47,561 nucleotides of DNA, from contig GG745343.1 in NCBI GenBank assembly GCA_000151295.1, positions 43,321 to 90,881 of the forward strand. Direction: 5' to 3'. Of this stretch, positions 1 to 11,534 are shown piece after piece. The position numbers were made by a program, and so were the translations under genes. The notes beneath the pieces were generated by a model. The model was given only the letters and a program-made list of their open reading frames with translations. It made no database searches and had not been told where the DNA came from. The stretch comes from Allomyces macrogynus ATCC 38327. Lineage: Eukaryota > Blastocladiomycota > Blastocladiomycetes > Blastocladiales > Blastocladiaceae. How positions within the stretch are numbered: position 1 is the stretch's first letter; every line of letters starts with the position of its first letter.

Positions 1-373
1 TGAACTCAGAGACGCGGATCAAAGTGGACCGATGGTCCAAGTAGGACCGTAGGATAGTCGTACCAGCCCGGTAGCTTGCAAGTGCATCGTCACGCTATTG
101 CCTCACTGACGACTCATAGCATATTCAACACCATTACGTGCGCCGGGGCGCGCTCGTGCTCGATGCAGAATGCAGAGTCAGCGTCATTTGAGGTGTACCT
201 TGTCATCTTCTATAGTCTCACTCGCTAGATCTTCTGTGACCCTGCAAGAGGGACAGCGGTTATTACGGATTGCATATGCTGCTCTTTACAATATAGTATA
301 TACGGAGTCTTTCTCGAGACGGCGTCTCCTGTTCGGCGCGGCTGTCATATTCTCTACGAAGCCCAAACCAGCA

Positions 374-967
374 ATGCAACCACCCCCACGATCCGAATCC
401 CTCCGCACACTGTCAAACTCGCGGCAAACGACGTCGTCCGGCGCGACCCTCTCGATCGACCGCAGTACCCCGCGGCGGCCGACCCCCGTCGCGCCCGTCC
501 CAGCGCTGCGCCTCCTCCCGCCGGTCGCGTACTCGCGCCCCATGTCGACCGTCTCGCTCGGCAGTCTGCTCGGCGGGCTGGGTCTGTCGTCCCTGAACCG
601 GCGCGAATCGATGCTCGTCACGGCCGTCCCTCCGCGCGTGCACACTGCCGCTCCCCTCGCCGCACCGGCACCGCACGTGCCGCGTCCCGCAGCGGCCGAA
701 CCGCGCCGTGCGCCGACGCCCGCGGCTGCAGCGGTAGCGCCCGCGCGCGGACTGACAAGGACGCCGTCGATTCGCGGTAAAGTGTTACGAAAACCGTCGC
801 CATTAGCGACCAGGCCGGCGGCGGTCGCGCCGGCGCAGGCACCGCCCGTGGTCGCGCCGGCGGCGGTCGATGAGCCCGTGCACGAGTTGATCAAGGAGCG
901 CGAGGAGGAGTTGGATCCGGGGGAAGTGAGTATCATGCGCATGTGGGAGGCGGTTGGGCTCGCGTAG
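374..967 (+). CDS. Hypothetical Ala/Pro-rich protein
   Basis: An open frame of 197 codons from the ATG that opens a Pro/Ser-rich start (MQPPPRSES). I prefer this start because the in-frame sequence upstream lacks the compositional bias of the rest. The product is dominated by Ala, Pro, Arg and Val, has no recognisable domain, and looks intrinsically disordered. The last 30 residues become acidic and charged (EREEELDPGE) and end in MWEAVGLA, which could be a short conserved tail. Codon use is GC-rich like the neighbouring host genes. Long chance frames are common in this GC-rich DNA and the opposite strand is also open here, so the gene is plausible but unproven. Confidence 0.4.
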   Translation: MQPPPRSESLRTLSNSRQTTSSGATLSIDRSTPRRPTPVAPVPALRLLPPVAYSRPMSTVSLGSLLGGLGLSSLNRRESMLVTAVPPRVHTAAPLAAPAPHVPRPAAAEPRRAPTPAAAAVAPARGLTRTPSIRGKVLRKPSPLATRPAAVAPAQAPPVVAPAAVDEPVHELIKEREEELDPGEVSIMRMWEAVGLA

Positions 968-2852
968 TGCGAAACTAATAATGAGAATACCCAATTTTGA
1001 GGCATGGGAAGTGCGTGCGTCGTTTCTCGCCACATGGCGCGAGGAGCCAAATCAGCGAGAAGCAGGGAGACCAAAAAAAAAAAAAAACCTTGTCCGCCAA
1101 TGGAAACATAAACCAGGTAGTGTGGAACGACGCGTACCAAACATTCAGTCGCCAGCGATGATCATGGGCACCCAGCACCTGGGCTCGAACCAGATGTGGG
1201 CACGAACATGGCTAAAGGCGGCCTCATTGACCACTGCACTTTCAGGCATCTGATCCACTTGGTTCAAGGTATGGTACGGCATGAAATTGAAAGGTGTTCG
1301 TTACAAGACGCGAAGATAACACGATGAGCCACAGTCGGGTGAGCAACATCCGAGGAATCAACACCGATGTACTTTGTGCGTTGTGACTTGATATCTGGCC
1401 TCGATCGATTCGCAATGTGTGAATCGTGAGCTGAGCGTTCAATTGAGGTGAGTGCGGCAATCATGAAGTGGGAGGCTTGGGATGATGCATGATATGTGAG
1501 ATGGGGAGCCATTCTACGAACGTGCAGTGCCTCCACCAGCATGCCTCAAGTCCTCGGCCTCACTCAGCTCCATCAGGATCCACCTCAGCATCAGAGCCAA
1601 TGCTCGCTCAGCAAGCCTCAACAAAGAAACTAACTTTTCTTGGCGTCAACCCACCAAAGACGCCCCACGAGCGCGACGTCTCCCTTTCCCCTCTGGGCCA
1701 TGGATCGCGATGGCGCAGGCCTTGATTGTCTTGGTGCAACCTCCTATTTGTATCAGGATCATCGAGTGGGCCAGGCTCAGCGGTCATGGTCCGCACTGTC
1801 GCGGCAGGCTCCGTCTGGTAGGTATCTCCTAACCGAATCACCAGCGCAGCGTAAGAAAGATGGTCTGGGCGTGAGGAACATTCGTCCGGCGTCCAGTTCA
1901 TCTTTTGTTGTGTATTTTGGGGATCGTCTTTTGCTCGGGCCACATGGATTGTTCAAGATTAACCTGCTGATCCGGTTTGGAGTTTCAGATCTGTTTTTAT
2001 ATATTGGGCAATACCACGAGCATGCACTTCCAGGGGGCAAGGAGGCAAGGAGCTACGTGTGTCGTTTTGAAGGGCGCGAAGGGCACCAAGGAGCGTGTCA
2101 CTGCAAATTGCGTCGTTTTGGTATTATTCAGTTTACGATGATGCAGCCCATCGCTTCGACGATCAGAACCTCGCCGTGGCAAGAGCCCGTGCGTATGTGA
2201 AGGCCAAGAAGATCGTTGAGGACCCGCTCGGACACCAGCTCAAGCCCAACTACACAATCTTTGGACCACTCCAATGTAGAGGCCAAACAGTGCAAGGGCG
2301 CTGACATTGTATCGACTATTGAACGCGAAATGACCTTGTTATTGTTCAAAGTTGTATTGTAAACTCATCGAAGAACAATCGGTAGGAGATGAGACAGTCC
2401 GTGGATAACATGATGCCGCTCATACTCTTGCAACCGACTCGTGTCGGAACGATCTTGTCATGAGCTGGTGATGAATGAATGCTTCAGGCCACGACATAAC
2501 AAATATCCAGGTCGCGCGCCTACACTGTCGCACCCAGAGCAGCTCCATGGACTGAGACTGGAGGACGACGCAGGGCTTCCCCTTGCCATTCTTGCTGCTG
2601 TAGTCGAGGCAGTCGCTCAGGGCCTTGGTAATGTTGGCGTCCCTCAACATCATTCTGACGATACAGTTTGACAAGGGACTGGTTAGCATTTCTTCATCGT
2701 GCACGCACCGGGCCAGCACACCCACTGCAGCATCACAAGGAAGCTGTATGAAGACTCTGGTGCGAACAAACCGTTTGGGAAATGACAGGTTCCATCAAAA
2801 CACAATGCATTGCCCAAAATTGTGTCGTATGTCTCAACAAGAACATAGCGGC
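968..2852. other. Unassigned stretch, no convincing gene
   Basis: Only short overlapping frames on both strands, with lower GC than the flanks and no domain I recognise. It contains a run of 16 A at about 1072-1087 and a tRNA-like T-arm on the minus strand near 1185-1205 that does not extend to a full tRNA. One short stretch near its end looks exon-like and is listed separately. Confidence 0.5.
2132..2304 (+). CDS. Possible terminal exon of an unidentified gene
   Basis: After a good acceptor (ATTATTCAG) a short frame reads as ordinary folded protein: YDDAAHRFDDQNLAVARA, then a Lys/Ala-rich helix-like run and HQLKPNYTIFGP, and stops at a TGA. Its amino-acid mix is much more protein-like than the surrounding frames. 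I could not find matching upstream exons and do not recognise the family, so it may be a gene fragment or chance. Confidence 0.2.
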
Positions 2853-5800
2853 TCACGAATCCAACATGCTCGATCGTCGCCGCGTCCCGTTTGGTGCTCC
2901 CAGAGCCACATTCCCAGCTATACCCCGTACTGCTGCACGCGCCGCTGCCGTTGCTGATGCGGAGCTCGCCGCCGACCCGAAACTCGCGCGATGCGACGAC
3001 ACGGTTGGTGATGGCGCTGTCGGCGGTTTGCTCGTGGTTGCTGAATACGGTCCATCGAGCACCAGCCGCGGGCGTGTCGACGTCGGACGCGCAGGGGACA
3101 CGGGCGCGTTCGGACTGGCGCTCGGCACATGAGGCGAGAGCGCGAGGGCTGGATGCGTCGACGATGACCGGGCCCGCGTTGCATGAGCGGCAAGCCGCTG
3201 GAGCCGCACGGTCGCGAGCACGACGCGGAATGCCGTCGCAAGCGCCTGCCGTGGCGTCTTAACAGTTTGCCTGGAGGGCCGCGGGATCCCGAGTTCTTGG
3301 ACCAGCCGCCACGACGTTTCCTCGCTAGAAAGAGGAAGCGAAAGGTCAGAATTGGTGGCAAAACATCAACCAATGACAACAAGTACCCTTGCTTGTACTT
3401 GGCCACGACGGCCGTCAAGTAGCGCTTCTGCTGCACGAGCGCAGCGCGGAACGTGGCTTCCTTGGCGTACCGCGCCTTATACTGCTTGGCCCTCGTCTCG
3501 AGCGCAGCCACCTCGCGCGTCGTCGCCGACTGCCGGTCGAGCGCTTGCTGCTGCTCGGCCTGCCACTTGGCCTGCAACTTCGCAAAGTACTTGCGCTCCT
3601 TGGCAATCTTGCGCGCCAGCTCGTCGCGCTCGCGTTCGCGGTCCGCGTATGCTCCTTGAGCGCCAGCATGGCCTGCGCGAGATGGTGCAGCGACCGCCCG
3701 TCGTCCTCGACGTTGGGCGCAGCAGCAGCCTGCGTGACGCGCGCGGCCTCGGACTGCGCGATCCGGTCCTGTGCGGCGTCGAGTTGGCGGCGCACGTCCG
3801 CGAGTGCCGCATCGAGACTATCACGCGCACGCTCGTGGTCAAACTGCTGGCACAGCAGGCTCGGTGCGCAGCTTTTCAATGGCCGTGTCGCGCTCCATGA
3901 GCAGCAGGTCACGGTCGTGCACGGCATCGCGCAGTTGCTCAAGGGCGCGCTGGTGTTCGGTCAGCGACACCAAATCGGCCGGGTGTCCCGTGGGTGCAGG
4001 ATCGTCACCGTCGCGCGTCGTGTTGGCGGCCGCGGCAGCCGCGACCAGGACCGAAACGTCGAGGGATCGCGAGGACACGTCGCCGTCCATGCCCGGGAGC
4101 GCGAGCCGCGTAGTCGTGGTCAGGGGCGAGCGCGCGTGCTGCGGCGGCGTGCGCGGCGAGTAGTGGCTGCGCTGCGAGATCCTCGGCGAGCCCAATGTGC
4201 GCCGGCCGTCGGGGTACTCGTCCTCGACCATGGGCGACGGCAGCGACGACCGCGGTCGTTCACCACGCGGCATCGTTGGCGTCACGTCTGTTGACGGCCC
4301 ACGTGGACTCGATGCCGCGGCTGCCGCCGAGGCAGCGGAACGGACGGCCCGCACTTCGTCCTCCATCTCCGCGAGCGCGCGATCCTGGTCGGCAATCACC
4401 TGCTCGTGGTGCGTACGTGCAGCGACAAGCTCCTCGACCTCTTGCTTGAGCCCTTCAATCTGTTGCAGGTAGTCGCGCTCGAGCTGAACAAACTGCGCAT
4501 GCTCGTGGTCGTAGGCACGCTCGCGGTGTGCGAGCTCGTTGATCTTGTCCGTGACGGCTTGCTTGAGCTGCGCCGACTTAGACGTGATCGCGTGGAACTG
4601 CGAGACGAGCGCTTGGTACTGCGCACGCAGCTCGGCAATCTGCTGGTCGCGCGCTGCCAAGTCCTGCTGCAGCTTGGCCTTGGACGGGCCCGTCGACTCG
4701 GACGCGGCCTGCGCCGCGACCATGGCCTTGGCGCGCTCGAGCTGTCGCTGCACGCCCGCGAGTTGCGTGCGAGTCTCGTGCAACTGCGACTGCGCGAGAA
4801 TCAGGTCGTGGTCCTTGACTGCAAGCGCCTTGGTCGACTCATCGACATCGACTTGTGCGCGCATCAGCCGCTCCGACTTGGCCGTCACCTCGGCCGCCGT
4901 CGCCTCAACCTCGCGCGTGAGCGCCTCGCGCAACGCTTCGCCACGCGCCAGTTCCGCGCGCACTGTCGTGAGCTCGTCCTCGAGCCGCGCAACCTTTTCG
5001 GCCGCCGTGTCGCGGTCGTGCGTGAGCTGTTCGACCTGGTCGGCGAGCTGGTCGTGCGCCGCCGTCAGCGACGCAACACGGCCCATGGCCTCGACAAACT
5101 CGGCCTCGGCGCGCTTCCGCTCGGCGGCGGCCGCGTCAGAGGCCGTCTTCCACCGCGACGCTTCCTCGCGCGCCACGTCGAGGTCCTTGTGCAAGTCGGC
5201 CATGTCGGCATCGCCCGCGGCTAGTTGCAGCTGCTCTTGCAAGTTGATGAGCTCGTTCGTGAGCTTCTGCTTCTCCTGCTCGAGCCGGTCGCCGCGCGCC
5301 TGCGCGCGCTCGGCGGTACGCTTCCACTCGGCGAGCTGCCCGGCCGTCTGGTCGAGTTCCAGATTGAGCAGCCGCACCTCCTCGGTCTGTGCGTGCAGTG
5401 CTTCGCGCAAATCCGACGCCTCCGACCGTCCATCCTCGTCGTCTTCAGCACGCGCCTCGAGCTCGGCCCGTGCCTGGTGCAGCAACGCGCGCGTCGACTC
5501 GAGTTCCTTTTGTGCCGAGACCAAATCATCGCGAATCGCGTCACGCGCCTGGTTGGCCATCTCAATCTGGTCAAGCAACTGTTCCTCGCGGTCGCGCATT
5601 TCGGCGACTTCCTGGTCCCATTGCGTCTCGACGTGCTTGACCTGCTCCTGCCACTTGGCCACATCGGCCTCGGCTGCCATTTGCTTGGTCAGCGCGTCCT
5701 CGAGCTGGTCCTGGACCGACGCGGCCAGGTCGCGCAGCTGCGCGGCTGCACGCGCCTGCTCGTCGCGGTCCTTAACGAGGGCCTCGAGCCGCTCGAGGTT

Positions 5801-8667
5801 GGCGTTCGACTGGCCGGCGAGCACCTGGAACCGGTCCTCGGCGAGCTGCTTGGCGGCCTCGAGCTCGTTAAGTGCACGCTGTGCGTCGTCGCGGTCGCGC
5901 GTCACCTCTTGGAGATCCTCGAGCAAGTTGACGCGCTCGCCGTGTAACTGGTCGCGGTGCCGCCGCATTTCTGCGAGCTCCGCCACGAGCTGGTCGCGCT
6001 CGGTCGTGGCCGCAACGATTTGAGCGGCTTGGTCGTCGACGAGTGCGACGAGCCGCGCGTGCTCGGTCGCCGTACGGTCCTGGATCCGGTCAAGTTCTGC
6101 GTGCAGGTGCTCGAGGTCCTTTTCGAGGTGCTCGAGTTCGGCACACCGCGTGCGCACTCCCTCGAGCTCGCTCTCAATTTCGTGCACGGTGCGCTCGGCT
6201 TTGGCGCGCGCAGCCTGCGCCGTCGCGAGATCGTCCTGCAGGTGCTCAATCTCGACCGCGTGCGAGCGCACGTCTTGCTGCGCGGTATCGGCAGCAAACT
6301 GCAAGTCCTGCAGGTCGAGCCGCAGCGCGTTCCGGTCAGCGAGCACGGCGGCCACCTCCAGCTTGAACTGGTCCCGCTCAATCTCGGCAGTCACAATCGT
6401 GTCGCGTGCGGCGTCCCGGTCGCGCTCGGCCGCGAGCAGCGCCTCCTCGACGTGCGTGAGCTTTTCCTGCGCGACGTCTCGCGCCTGCTGCGCGGCCTTG
6501 AGCGCGGCCTCGACGTGCACGAGCTTCTCGTGCGTCGCGTCACGTTCCTGCTGCGCGACTTCGAGCGCATGCTCGACTTGCGCGCACTTTTCACGCAGCG
6601 CGTCACGGTCCGTCTCGGCTGCGTCGCGCGCCATCACGAGACCCCCAACCTGCTCGGTGATCGCCGCGCACTGCTCGCGCGCCTCGTCGATCTGCGCCTG
6701 CCAGTCGAGTTGCGCGTCGGTCGCGGCCGCACGTGCCGCGTCGAGCGCGTGCTCATGTACGACGACATTGGCCTTGGCCTGCTCAAGTTCCTGCGTCATT
6801 TGCTCCACGAGATCGGTCGCCTGGGCGGCGCGCGCTTCGGCCTCGGCCACGTGCGCTTCCTGCTCGGAGACGAGCGCATTTGCCACGGCCAAGTCGGTCT
6901 CGAACCGGTTACGCTCCGCGGTCGCGGTCGCCAGGTCAGTTTCAAACTGGTTGCGTTCTGCGGTCGCGGTAGCCAGACTGGTCTCAAGCTTGTCGCGGTC
7001 AGCGACTGTAGTCGCGAGGGCGGCCTTGAGCCACTTACGGTCCGCGACGGCGGTTCCCAGCTCAGCGCGAACCGAATCGAGCTCGGCCGTTACGTCCAGC
7101 GCTGGCTCCTCCTCAACGGGCAACGCACGCGGCGTGGCCTCCAAATCCCGCGCAGCTGCACGCGCCGCCTCGACCTCGACCGCAAGCTGGTTGGCCTTGG
7201 CCTCCATCTCTTCAAGGACCGACCGCTGCTCAGTCAATTGCGCGTCGCACGCGATCTGGATCTGGTTGGCCAAGTCGATCGCATTCTCCTTTTCGGCGTG
7301 CAGTTCCACGAGCTGGTGGTCGCGTGAGACGATTTGGTGCTCCAAGTCGGTGATTTGCGCGTGCGCCGTGTCGAGGTTGGTCTGCAGGTCAGCGACAGCC
7401 TCTTCGTGCTCGAGCGACTTGGAGACGGTCGCCGTTTCTGCCGCGAGCTGTGCGTCGGCGAGCTGTTGCTGCAGTTCGGCACGTTCAGCGGCAGCGGCTT
7501 CTTGCGCGGCGGCCAACGCAGCGGCGTGCTCGTCGCGAAGCCGATCGAGCGCCGCCGCGTGCTCGTCACGCACCGCTGCGAGCGCCGCCTCGTGCTCGGT
7601 CCGCACCTGTGCCATGGCCGCTTCCATGGCCGCCGCGCGTTCCTCGGCGACGCGCGCGCGTGCTCATTCGCCGCGACCCGCTCCTCCGCGGCCGACAGGG
7701 CCACGTGGTGCATATCGGCTTTGGTCTGGAGCGCGAGCTGCAACTGGTCACGCTCGGCCTCGACCGCGGCGACCTGCGCGGTCGTGACGCCCAGCTCCGA
7801 CTTGACCGCAGCCAAGTCCTGCGCGAGCCCATTCGCCTCGGCGCGCGCGACGTGCAATGCGCTCTCAATCTCGTGCCGCTGGTGGCGCGCGTGGCGGCGC
7901 TCGTTCTCGAGTTCCGCGCGCAGAGCCTCCACTTCCTCCTTGGCCCCAGCAGCGGCAGTCGCCGCAGCCAGCTCATCGAGCGCTGTCCCAAGCCGCGACT
8001 CGAGCACCTGCACTTCGGCCGCCAACGCGTCGCGCGCGGTCGCGACCTCGGCGAGTTCGCGCTTCATGTCGCCAATCGTCTCCTCCAGACGCATATCGCG
8101 CGCATCGCGGTCGGCCACGTCCGCCTGGACTGCCTCAAGGTCGCGCTCGACCGCGGCAACGTGACTGCGCGCATCGGCCACTTCATTCCGCATTGCTTCA
8201 ATCACCGACTCGCGGTGCGCGACGGTCGTGCGCATCGCGGCCAGTTGCGCGCTCAGTTGGTCCCGTTCCGCGGCCATAGCGGTGCACGCGTCGCGTAATC
8301 CGCGGATTCGGTCAAGGAACGTCGACAGCCCTTCGGGGCTCGCGAGGTCGAGGCCGTCGACCATGTTGCCGGCCGCGAGCGCCGCGGACGTGTCGCCGGA
8401 TGGTGGGGAGCCGGGTAAGCATGGCGTGGAGCGGTGTGCGAGCGGGGTTGGGCTGTGGTCCGACAGCGACGAGGCCGATCGGCGCTGGTACTTTTCAAGT
8501 TTGCGGCGGCCGCGCTCGATCAGGTCCGGGCGCATGGCGCGTGGGGAAATCGGTGGCGAGCCGGTCGCGGAAAGGGCGGCGTGGCTCGGCGTCGGGCTGC
8601 CGATTGCCGCGGCCGAGGTGGACGGGGATGGTGGTGCGTCCATGGTGGTGGGGGACCTGAGGGCCAT
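2853..8667 (-). CDS. Giant coiled-coil protein with C-terminal PACT-like domain (pericentrin/AKAP450-type centrosome scaffold)
   Basis: About 1,915 residues. The first 130 or so are Ser/Pro-rich and disordered, followed by about 1,250 residues of almost unbroken coiled coil (heptads of Ala/Leu/Glu/Arg), a second Ser/Pro linker (near 4,100-4,350) and a final coiled coil. A 62-nt intron (3325-3386, GTACTT...TTCTAG) joins FRAALVQQKRYLTAVVAKYK to a last exon that starts EETSWRLVQELGIPRP and continues LATAFRVVLATVRLQRLA. This order (FRxAL-xxQKRYL, then a short E-rich segment, then a basic hydrophobic helix) matches the PACT domain that anchors pericentrin, AKAP450 and yeast Spc110/Pcp1 relatives to centrioles or spindle poles. 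The tail after it is Ser/Ala/Pro-rich. Single-base frame breaks occur near 7650 (inside a CG run), 3860 and 3650; the coding sense resumes at once each time, so sequencing errors are more likely than decay. Start: the first ATG of the open frame. Confidence 0.72.
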
Positions 8668-9812
8668 GGCGTCATATGAGCTGCACAGCCCTGAATGACA
8701 GATGGTCGAAAAGACGCCAAGTGGTGTATTTTACCTTGGCCGAGAACGGTGGCGGCGATGGGGAAAGGATGGCTGGGCCGCAGCGTCGGTTGTCGTCAAT
8801 CGAACCAAACGGTCCCTTGCCGAGAAAAACTGGTCCGGGGAGAACCAGCGCGGAACGAGGTCGCGGTTGCTGGTTAACGAGCTGCCGGATCTGGGAGCGG
8901 CCAGGAGGTTCTTGGCCGACTGGTGCCCGTCCGAGGGAGCTAGTCGGCTTGAGACGGTTGGAACGAGCGGCACGGCTCCGCTCGGTGGTGGTGGCAGCGT
9001 CCGCCCTTAGCGGTACGGTTGCGCGCAGTCACGGTGCTGGTGGACCGCGGCAACGGCGAGGAAGCTGTCGGTCGACGACGGAGACGGCCGGGCTGGCGAC
9101 TTGGCCCGTCGAGGAACGACGCCAAGCTGTGCGGTGGATCCTGCACGTGCAGCTGCACAAGCGTCCACTGCCTCACACATCTGCAAACGGCAGCAGCTTC
9201 GCGTCAGACCAAGGCAACGGCAGCAACTTAGGCCCTGGCCAAACAAAGACCCTTCGATGGCCAGGATGTGCCAGCGCCGTGCAGGGAGCAACAGTGCTCG
9301 GCGAAGAGATGTGTGGTTTTGGGGAGCACGCACATGAAGGAAGCGATTTGAAGCCTGTTCTCCTCCAGAGCTCGGACAAGAGGATCAGATGGGTCAGGTG
9401 AAAGTACAAGTACAGAGTCTTTGATCAAGGTCTACGTTTGCTTTAAGCAGCTGACTGACGTTGCCGTCGCTCTTGCGCACGGCCGTTGCCGTTTGTGCCG
9501 ACCAGAGTCAGTTCTTGATGAAGCGATGCGAAGGTGCAATACCGGTCGCCACCAGGCGAGAATGTTTTGATGATTCGTTTGGATGGCGAATCGACCCAGA
9601 CAAAGGAGGGTGTTGCGGTTGGATCGCTTGGAAGTACCGTTTTGTTCGATCCACGTTCCATGTCAACGCTGACACTTACAATGATGCGGGACGTTGGTTG
9701 CTACCAAGCCCCACATTCAAACACTCGGCCAAGTGTTGTACAGTCGATTGTAAGTGGTTCAACCGCAACCATTGTTCATTTCTATTCTCAAACTTGCCAT
9801 CTCCTCTGCTCC
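8668..9812. other. Intergenic region between two minus-strand genes
   Basis: GC-rich DNA with chance open frames on both strands, including one of 241 codons on plus that is rich in Gly, Arg and Ser and has no domain character. It should hold the promoter of the coiled-coil gene (near 8668) and the 3' end of the ankyrin gene. I see no RNA gene or repeat here. Confidence 0.5.
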
Positions 9813-11534
9813 TCACTCCAGGAACGCATTATACGAGACAAGCGCCGGCGCCTTATTCTCGGCACTGCTGCCGCCATGACTCCCAAACGAATCCCCACCC
9901 TCAGCCGACGGCGCGAGTCCTGTCGCTGCGGCTGCCGTCACGGCAGCACTTGGCGGTCTCCCCCTCGCGACGCGCGGCGGGGACCCAGACGCCGACGACG
10001 ACGAGAGCGGTGAGCCAGCCGCAGCGGGACCAGTCGCGACCGCCGGTGGCAACGGCAAGAGCCGCGGGGTCGTGGGCGTCGTTGGACTCGGGGACCGGCG
10101 CGTGGATCGGCGTGCTGGCCCCGACGTCGGTGCCGCCGCGGTAACGACCGAGAGCGACCGGTGCGGCAATGGCGGTGCCAGAGGTTGCGATTGGAGACGC
10201 TGCGTCGCGGGCGCCACGGGCGGGTCGTACGCGGTAATGAATGTCAGGGATGCCATGGCTTCCTCAATTGCAGCCGGGTCGGTCGGGGCGGCCGGGGCGG
10301 CCGGTTCAGGCACCGACGCGGCGCGCCCGAGTGCGCGATGAGTCCGGCGCGACGATTGGGATGCGTGCCGCACAGTGTGCATCGACGAGGCCGACCCGGA
10401 CTGGTGCATGGAGAGCGTGGGCGTGCTGGGCGTGTCGGACGTGGAATGCGTCGTGAGGGTCGATGCGACACCCATTGGGTCAAAGTCAACGAGAACCACG
10501 TCGCGAATCAGGTCGAGGAAAAACGCGTAGAGCGTTTCCGAGTACGAGTAGTCGAGCGGCGTCCACTGTTTCTTGTTGCGCACCATGAAGTTGGCGCCGC
10601 GTGCGACCAGGACCGAGACGATGCCGAAATGGCCATAGGCCGCCGCAAAATGCAGCGCCGTGTTGCCGTCGTGGTCAGCAGAGGTGAGCGAGGCGCCGCG
10701 GTCGAGAAAGAGAGCGACGAGCCACTCGGACCCGGCACGGCATGCGGCCAAGAGAGGCGTTTCGCCACGCACATTGGCCGTATGGAGCATCGCCGGCCAC
10801 CGCTCAAGAATGGCCTCGCACATATCGTGGTTCTTGGCGCGCGTCGCAACGAGCAGCGGCGTCTCGCCGTCAAAGTCGCGAATCGGCGACTGGAACGGGC
10901 GCGCCGCGTCATTGCCGAGTTCGTCGTCGTCGCGGTCCGGGTAGGCCTCGAGCAAGTACCGGGCAAACTGGTTACGGTGAAGGTTGAGCGCGTGGTAGAG
11001 CAGCGGGCGGCCCGTGCGCGGGTCGGCAAGCGTCGCGTCGTGCGGCGAGGCTGTCAGGTGCTCGAGGAACGGGACCCACTTGTCGTCGGAAATGTCACAG
11101 GCCAGTTGCGCGAATGCGGTCGTCGTGCTCAGCGGCGGGACGCCCGAGCTGCCGCTTTCGTGGTGGTGCGGGTGGTGCGTTTGCGTCGGGCACGTTACAG
11201 AATGACGAGCAGTCCGCGCGCGACGGCGGCGGCGGGACACCTCCGAGCTGCTTGTCGAGGGTGATAACGGCAGGTGCGCACACTCGCACCCGACGATTGC
11301 CGGGTCATTGACTTGCGAGGACGTGAGCATGGCTTTGGGGGCAGCGGCGAGCAGTTGCTGGCCGGGCGTTGGCCCAATAAACCACGTTGCGGTCCTTGCG
11401 GCGGCCGCAGCTTCGGCCGCGGCCATGGAACCGGCCGACCGTGACCGTGCACGGCGATGCCGGCGCGTATGGTGGTGCGCCGGCGCGGAGGGTGCCGTCG
11501 GTGCGGTTGGCGGGAACAGGGACGTGGCCGACAT
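9813..11534 (-). CDS. Ankyrin-repeat protein, possibly Avo2-like
   Basis: An open frame of 573 codons from the ATG of MSATSLFPPTAP; the longer in-frame extension has no ATG. The N-terminal third is low-complexity. About four to five ankyrin repeats lie at nucleotides 11030-10500, with clear consensus pieces: DGETPLLVATRAKNH, RGETPLLAACRAG and DGNTALHFAAAYGHFGIVSV, then a capping piece, QWTPLDYSYSETLYAF. The C-terminal third is Ser/Pro/Ala-rich and disordered. The capping motif (WT-x-DYxYS) recalls Avo2, a fungal TORC2 subunit, but this is memory of a short motif. An intron in the His/Ser-rich stretch near 11100-11290 is possible. Alternative: any cytosolic ankyrin adaptor. Confidence 0.6.
   Translation of the reverse strand: MSATSLFPPTAPTAPSAPAHHHTRRHRRARSRSAGSMAAAEAAAAARTATWFIGPTPGQQLLAAAPKAMLTSSQVNDPAIVGCECAHLPLSPSTSSSEVSRRRRRARTARHSVTCPTQTHHPHHHESGSSGVPPLSTTTAFAQLACDISDDKWVPFLEHLTASPHDATLADPRTGRPLLYHALNLHRNQFARYLLEAYPDRDDDELGNDAARPFQSPIRDFDGETPLLVATRAKNHDMCEAILERWPAMLHTANVRGETPLLAACRAGSEWLVALFLDRGASLTSADHDGNTALHFAAAYGHFGIVSVLVARGANFMVRNKKQWTPLDYSYSETLYAFFLDLIRDVVLVDFDPMGVASTLTTHSTSDTPSTPTLSMHQSGSASSMHTVRHASQSSRRTHRALGRAASVPEPAAPAAPTDPAAIEEAMASLTFITAYDPPVAPATQRLQSQPLAPPLPHRSLSVVTAAAPTSGPARRSTRRSPSPTTPTTPRLLPLPPAVATGPAAAGSPLSSSSASGSPPRVARGRPPSAAVTAAAATGLAPSAEGGDSFGSHGGSSAENKAPALVSYNAFLE

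Noticed and set aside
1165..1245. tRNA-like element on the minus strand (A-box-like TGGTCAATGAGG and a T-arm TCTGG-TTCGAGC-CCAGG)
   Set aside because: The T-arm folds, but no 7-bp acceptor stem or convincing anticodon arm can be formed around it; at best a tRNA-derived fragment.
3952..7787. Long plus-strand open frames (up to 545 codons) opposite the coiled-coil gene
   Set aside because: Shadows of GC-rich Ala/Glu/Arg codons on the minus strand; they are Ser/Arg/Ala-rich or Leu/Arg-rich without any domain.
8676..9401. 241-codon plus-strand frame as a gene
   Set aside because: Low-complexity Arg/Gly/Ser composition, no domain, no splice-supported extension.
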